Under the pieces are notes generated by a model that saw only the letters and a list, made by a program, of their open reading frames with translations, was not told the origin of the DNA and did no database searches. Positions 59,400 to 64,000 of a DNA stretch of 64,000 nt are shown piece by piece. Source of the DNA: Massospora cicadina (taxonomy: Eukaryota; Entomophthoromycota; Entomophthoromycetes; Entomophthorales; Entomophthoraceae); assembly GCA_022478985.1 (NCBI GenBank), contig JAKSZP010014515.1, positions 124,001 to 188,000 of the forward strand, read 5' to 3'. Position numbers and translations under genes: made by a program. The stretch's first letter is position 1, and each line of letters starts with the position of its first letter.

Positions 59400-61120
59400 G
59401 CCCAAAACAAGAATTGATACTCACTAATTCTGGAGCTCCCTGCACTATGGGTCACTTTTTGGGTGAAGTATTCTAATTATCCTCAAAATAGGCTCATCAG
59501 TGAATATTATGACCAAAAAATTCCTATTTTATAATGGCTTATAAAGACATTCCTTAAAAATACATGGATTTACTGATGGCTGGGGCTTTCAGCGAGCTTT
59601 TTGGGGTCAAGTGTTTGACTCTTATTAAAGATAATTGGTAAATCTGCTATATTGATGTGGCAATTTTGGTTACAACCACTTATAGTCATTGCTTTCCCAT
59701 AAGGCCCTAAAAGATTTTGGAATCCATGAAGACTTTAAATTAGCTCAATGGTTTATGAAAACAAAAAAAGAAAACTTAAATTCATGACAGTTATTATTCA
59801 AACCTTGAAATGCCAGCTGATGCCCTATGCAACTTTCTACCTATTTGTGCGGCAAGTTATCTGAAAAATTGAAACTTTAACCCATTGAACAATCAGCAAA
59901 GGGAACCATTAACTCAGCTTTCAAACAATTTATTCTGCCTCTATGCCATGATAGTGATGAGTTCCATTTTTGACCCTGGTATCACATCATATTGACATTG
60001 TTGACGCTAAACCCATTTCCAGATGGCTCTACAACCTGCCTCAAGCTCAAGAAATTTGTTGAAGCAGAAATTCATAATGAGCTGACCAGCGACCTCATCC
60101 GCCCCTTCCAGTCTCCTGTGAATTCCCAGTTAAATTTGTACCTCAAGAAAAATGGAAAATTTTGATTGTGCATTAACTAAATTCTGCTGAACGGAGTAAT
60201 CAATAAAAACGTGTACCCAATAGCTTATTTGTAGATATCTTTAACGTCATGGGGACGCATAATAGTTTTTCAATATCAACTTGTTCTCTGGGTACTAACT
60301 TTCTTGGCAATGGAGGAAAAATCTATTTCAAAAACATTATTTTTTATCAAATTTTTATATTTTGTTTACACCCTAAATACCTTCTGTCTCTCCATGCTCT
60401 TAAAACATTCCAAAAATCATGGATGTACTATTCTGTGGATTAAAAACTTTATGTGTAACTAAATACCTTGATTATATACCCATCTTTTCCGCCAATTTCA
60501 AACAACACCTTTAGTACCTAGGAGCGTTACTCAGGAAGATTAAGATCAAACTTTGGAATTAGTTAATAAAAATTAATGATTTTCTAGGGATCTGAAGCTT
60601 CTAGGACACATCATCTCCCCATAAGGAAAGCGCACTGACCCATCTAATTTGAAAGCAATTTCTACATGGCCAGTCCCAAACATTAAAACAAAAACTTCTA
60701 ATTTTTTTGGGATCATTTATACTACTGGCCCTTAACATAGACTTAAACAAGATGGCTGCCTCACTGTAATGACTTCAGAAGAAGATAACCATTAAGAACT
60801 CAATGACAATTCCCCATAGAGTTTCATCAGTTTATGGATGCACTAATCTAAGCTCCCATCTTGATCTCACTCAACTTTTTAAAAGAGTCTTAGTTTTTAC
60901 CAAATTCTAGTAATTCAGCCATTGAGGCCATACTCACACAGTCACAGTAAAATATGTAAATAAATGGTAACATTATTTTTAAGAAATTTGCTCCAGAATA
61001 ATAAAACTAATCACATGAGAAAGAAGCTCTGTCTTTATTGTTCACTCTAAAGAAATTCCACTATTACCTGTTGTATGGTAGGCCGTCATATCCACAGACA
61101 ATATGCTGAAAAAATTTCTG
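59400..61120 (+). pseudogene. decayed pol (protease to RNase H) of a plus-strand Ty3 element
   Basis: At 59418-59455 LTNSGAPCTMGHFLGE resembles a protease active site with the Asp changed to Asn. At about 59540-59620 the text KDIP...KYMDLL...FSELFG outlines the linker before RT. RT blocks follow: LYNLPQAQEI (about 60030), PVKFVPQEKW or YLKKNGKF (about 60130), LLNGVINKNVYPIAYL (about 60180), LDYIPIFSANFKQHL (about 60470-60515, active site decayed) and KLLGHIISP...KRTDPSNLKAI (about 60600-60660). Frames shift often. The upstream gag and the LTRs were not located. Confidence 0.7.
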
Positions 61121-61952
61121 TTGAAAAATCTAATCTGAATATGAACTCCAAGTGGGTTGGCAGTATGAGATAATGAAATTAAAAGTAAAGTTCATGCATC
61201 TTCCTGATAGCTCAATGCAGTGGCATGTGTTTTCATGAATTCATAACATCCCAGTAGGGATTGCAATCTTTCATATGGTATAACAATCTGGTTTACACCA
61301 GTACGCCACAAATGAATTGGGAAGAACCAGCCAGGTAAGTGACTACATAATGGATAGACCCACTAAATCCAAACCATGAACCCACGCTCCATGTATGGAT
61401 GTATGATTTATTCTCAAATGACAGTTTCAGTGACAATGCACTCTAATAGCATGGTTTTTCCCCAAGACAACATCAAAAATGAGGCCGGCGCTTGGCCAGA
61501 TCACTATTTTGAGCTCATACCTAAGATTGAGTTTATAAAGATAAAATAAAGAATCTTAAATACCTTCATATAAGCCTGCAATGTTTATTTGTGTAGCTAA
61601 GCACTTATTGACAAAAGTAGCCTTTTAGATTCCATCCACTTCTTGATATGACAGCATCAAACCCCTTATTTAAACTCTTCTCTTACACTAAGCTTTTAAG
61701 TCATGACCATATCATCATTCACGAAGACTCAGTATCCCATTTTTACCTTATTCTGAGCATTCAGAACACTGGTGTGACATTCTGCCAAATTGTTTCTGCT
61801 CCTATATCACATATTTCTTACCTTGAATGCCCCATTCATTATCTTATTTCCTCACACTCACTTCAGGTAAATTCAACCTTAATTTCTCATCAGGAACTAA
61901 GATTTTGCTAATTAGGTGAATGTACATATCAGGTTTCGCCAGATCCATTACA
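61121..61952. other. probable LTR and spacer between two Ty3 relics
   Basis: The right end at 61952 (plus-strand CA) should be the start, on the minus strand, of the 3' LTR of the chromovirus to the right. I could not find its other copy in the window, so LTR length is unknown. The 87-codon frame at 61648-61911 has no motif and lies inside this presumed LTR. Confidence 0.4.
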
Positions 61953-61989
61953 TTACCCCCGTGTGAGGCCCAGAACTCTCAGATTTTCC

Positions 61990-63350
61990 CTGGCACTGAG
62001 CACGTTCTTCTTGCATCTTCCACTTCGCCTCCTCCAAGGGATTCCCCTTCAATTTCACGAATAATTTTTGGCGTCCCTTGACCTAACGTGCTTCTAATAT
62101 TCCCTTGACCTCATACTCTTGATTATCCTCCTCCCAAGGGCTTGATGGTTTCGACTTATCAGTTCCTTTCCCTTTAAATGATTGTAACTTTGAGGCATGA
62201 ATTACTGGATGGTCCTTACCCACTCTAGCAGTTCCAGTTCAAAGGAGATTCCATTTAGGGCACAAAAATTATATAGTCAAAAACTTTGGCCCTAGATTCC
62301 AATTCTTCACTGGTATGGAGTAGTTATTAGCTAAAACTAGCACCCAATCACCAGGAAAATTGAAGGTCTGGAGCCCTCCATCAGTCCATTTGACGCTTCT
62401 ACCATGAAATAACTCGTTCCAAGTTTCCATGTAACATTTTTTCATAAAGTCCACCATGGTATAGGCCACCTTATCCGCCACCTGACAAACTTGACCCTTG
62501 GTGCCACCAACCAATGTAGGGCTTAACCATCATATGTGAAGAATAGATTATTTCCATCGTTGATTATCAATGATTATTGTACATGAACTGGGCCAATTGG
62601 ACCCTCAAAACTCATTCATCCTACTGATCAGAAATATAATAATGGAGATATTACTCAAGTCTTTAATTTTACTCTTTATTTGCCCATCCAACTGAGGATG
62701 GTACACTGAGGATTGGCGCGGGCAGTTTTTTATATTTGCCAGCAAATTTGACCAAAATTTGTACAAACTAGGTTATGTGATCTGAGACAATCTCTGCGGG
62801 TAGCTCATCCTACGCAAACACCTTTTCAACAAAGACCTTGATGCATAACCCGCTGAAAAATTGATCATCTATGGTAAAAACTTGGTGTATTGGTTAAAAG
62901 GTCAATAACCACTATGATCATGTCTCTCCCTTGGACCCTTAGATACCCTGTTGTAAAATCACACTAATTGAGACCCATGGAATACTTGGAATTTTGAGCG
63001 GTTTTAACTTACTGGCAGGAGGCTTCATGGAGGGCTTTGATCTAGTGCAAAACAAACATCATTCCATGTAGTTCATAACATCTTTTCAAAGGCCCAGACA
63101 TGAGTAAATCTGCAATGCCAACTCCACCATCTTTTTGACTCCAGGGTGGCCCACTAATGGATTATTGTGAGGTCCCTATTACATTTACCACTGTAATCAA
63201 TTATTCTAGAAACATATGCATATTCATAATACAACGCTTTTTTTTCTTCCCATATGTGTGTTAATGGTTGTGTTGGTGTCCCTCCACTAACTCGTCCATT
63301 AACCTTTGACCAAATAAGTCCTTCTTTGTTTTTAGTAGATTTCTTTCCCT
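61990..63350 (-). pseudogene. integrase with C-terminal chromodomain (chromovirus)
   Basis: From 63190 leftward: HNNPLVGHPGVKKMVEL, then CLFCTRSKPSMKPPA (H2C2 zinc-binding). At about 62925 VIDLLTN gives the first catalytic Asp. PAEIVSDHI (about 62815) has the second. A decayed PSSVGWANKE stretch (about 62700) stands where PQTDGQTE is usual. At 62514-62269 comes GDWVLVLANNYSIPVKNWNL then GPKFLTI. At about 62125-62010 EYEVKGILEAR, a stop, and LFVKLKGNPLEEAKWKMQEE have the chromodomain pattern (hydrophobic-V-K-x-K-G-x-P-x-E-E-A-x-W). The Glu of the active site cannot be placed with certainty. Confidence 0.85.
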
Positions 63351-63729
63351 AACTCACTTCATCCACATTTTATTGTTGCAAAAAGCTTTGGACGGAACAT
63401 AGTAACCAGTTAAATTCTTCCAACTCTGCCCTGTTATAGGCCAACCTTGCATCCTAACTTAGCCAATATATCATATTCTTGGTTGATCCTGGTAAGTAGT
63501 CTACCTGATAATTATACTGGACCAGCTCCACGTGTCAATAGCCGGTTGTTGGTACATTCTCCTAGGGGAGTGATAGTATTTCAAAGCTTCATGGTCTGTT
63601 CAAACCACAAAAGGATGGCAGATGTAAAACAAGTGGTGCTGCCATTCCTTTTAGCATTCATACCACCTTTTGCAATTATTTATCATATGTTAAATATTTT
63701 TTTGAAACCATCTTTTGGTTAAAATAGCA

Positions 63730-64000
63730 AACTGGTGTGTTCTTATCCTTCTTCTCCTTCTTGTAGTAGAACCACTCCCACAGCGTAATTTGAGGCATCT
63801 TTTTCGACCACAAATGGCTTCCTGGGATTGGGATGGGCTAAAATAGGAGCTGAGAAAGTTTCTCATTTAACAGCCTAAATGCCCGCTTCTCTTCTTCCCC
63901 CCTATGGATGGAACGCAGCTTTCTAGGCGTGTAAGAGGTAAAGCCATTTTCAATAAATTTATCATGAAATGCCATAGGAAATCAATGTTCCTAAGAAACT
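63730..64000 (-). pseudogene. RNase H of the chromovirus, start outside the window
   Basis: Reads leftward across two frames: [21 protein letters not shown] or [30 protein letters not shown] and later YLTYDK. The Asp in [11 protein letters not shown] is the first catalytic residue. The blocks are close to the consensus for Ty3 RNase H. Confidence 0.85.

Larger units (their letters stand above)
61953..64000 (-). mobile_element. minus-strand chromovirus (Ty3/gypsy), partial
   Basis: RNase H, integrase and a C-terminal chromodomain are readable leftward from the window edge; the RT, protease and gag lie beyond 64000. A purine tract ACGGGGGTAA (on minus, about 61963-61953) precedes the presumed 3' LTR. 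Stops and shifts are present throughout. A chromodomain at the end of integrase defines the chromovirus branch, which uses it to bind modified histones for targeting. Confidence 0.85.

Noticed and set aside
61648..61911. An 87-residue plus-strand gene
   Set aside because: No motif; it falls in the presumed LTR of the minus-strand chromovirus.

Overview
The window is AT-rich eukaryotic DNA built almost entirely from transposable elements in several layers of nesting. No convincing host gene was found in 64 kb. Every long or motif-bearing reading frame belongs to a retroelement: Ty3/gypsy-type elements (some with target duplications and LTR pairs), a 5'-truncated LINE with a nearly open reverse transcriptase frame, at least three copies of an element with a retroviral-type zinc knuckle but no visible polymerase, and at least eight tRNA-derived SINEs. 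The mixture (Ty3 elements including a chromodomain integrase, a LINE with a C-terminal zf-RVT knuckle, dense tRNA-SINEs, AT-rich intergenic DNA) best fits a transposon-swollen fungal genome, for instance a rust-like basidiomycete. That assignment is an inference of low confidence.

Layout. 1-9.1 kb: a complete but inactivated Ty3/gypsy element (1026-8365, two 477-bp LTRs, AATGG target duplication) sits inside an older minus-strand gag remnant. 9.8-17.8 kb: a SINE-rich tract with a 77-bp minisatellite and a large inverted repeat whose loop holds a gag-only element (14586-16529) and a SINE. 17.8-26.2 kb: mostly featureless AT-rich DNA, one GC-richer block and a decayed plus-strand gag. 26.2-30.0 kb: a minus-strand LTR element reduced to gag. 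32.4-34.3 kb: a lone LTR carrying an insertion with an unrecognised 151-residue frame. 34.3-42.1 kb: a decayed minus-strand gypsy pol gene split by a LINE (36262-39009). 42.1-54.9 kb: a nest in which an LTR element without pol has its 5' LTR invaded by a second LTR element (42689-47233), whose own 3' LTR holds a gag-only element, and again by a third element (47555-50284). 54.9-64 kb: another gag-type LTR element, a plus-strand gypsy relic and a minus-strand chromovirus running off the window.

How the parts fit. The LTR elements share an unusual primer-binding site, close to TGGTGCTCACTACAGG. The SINEs carry different tRNA-like heads but end in one type of tail, and that tail resembles the 3' end of the local LINE, so they were probably mobilised by LINE machinery. 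Four tiny insertions (16-33 nt of a CTAGTACTAAAAA-type tail) are flanked by 15-19 bp target duplications and look like extremely 5'-truncated products of target-primed reverse transcription. Their likely source family is the element at 44.3-46.2 kb, which ends in the same tail.
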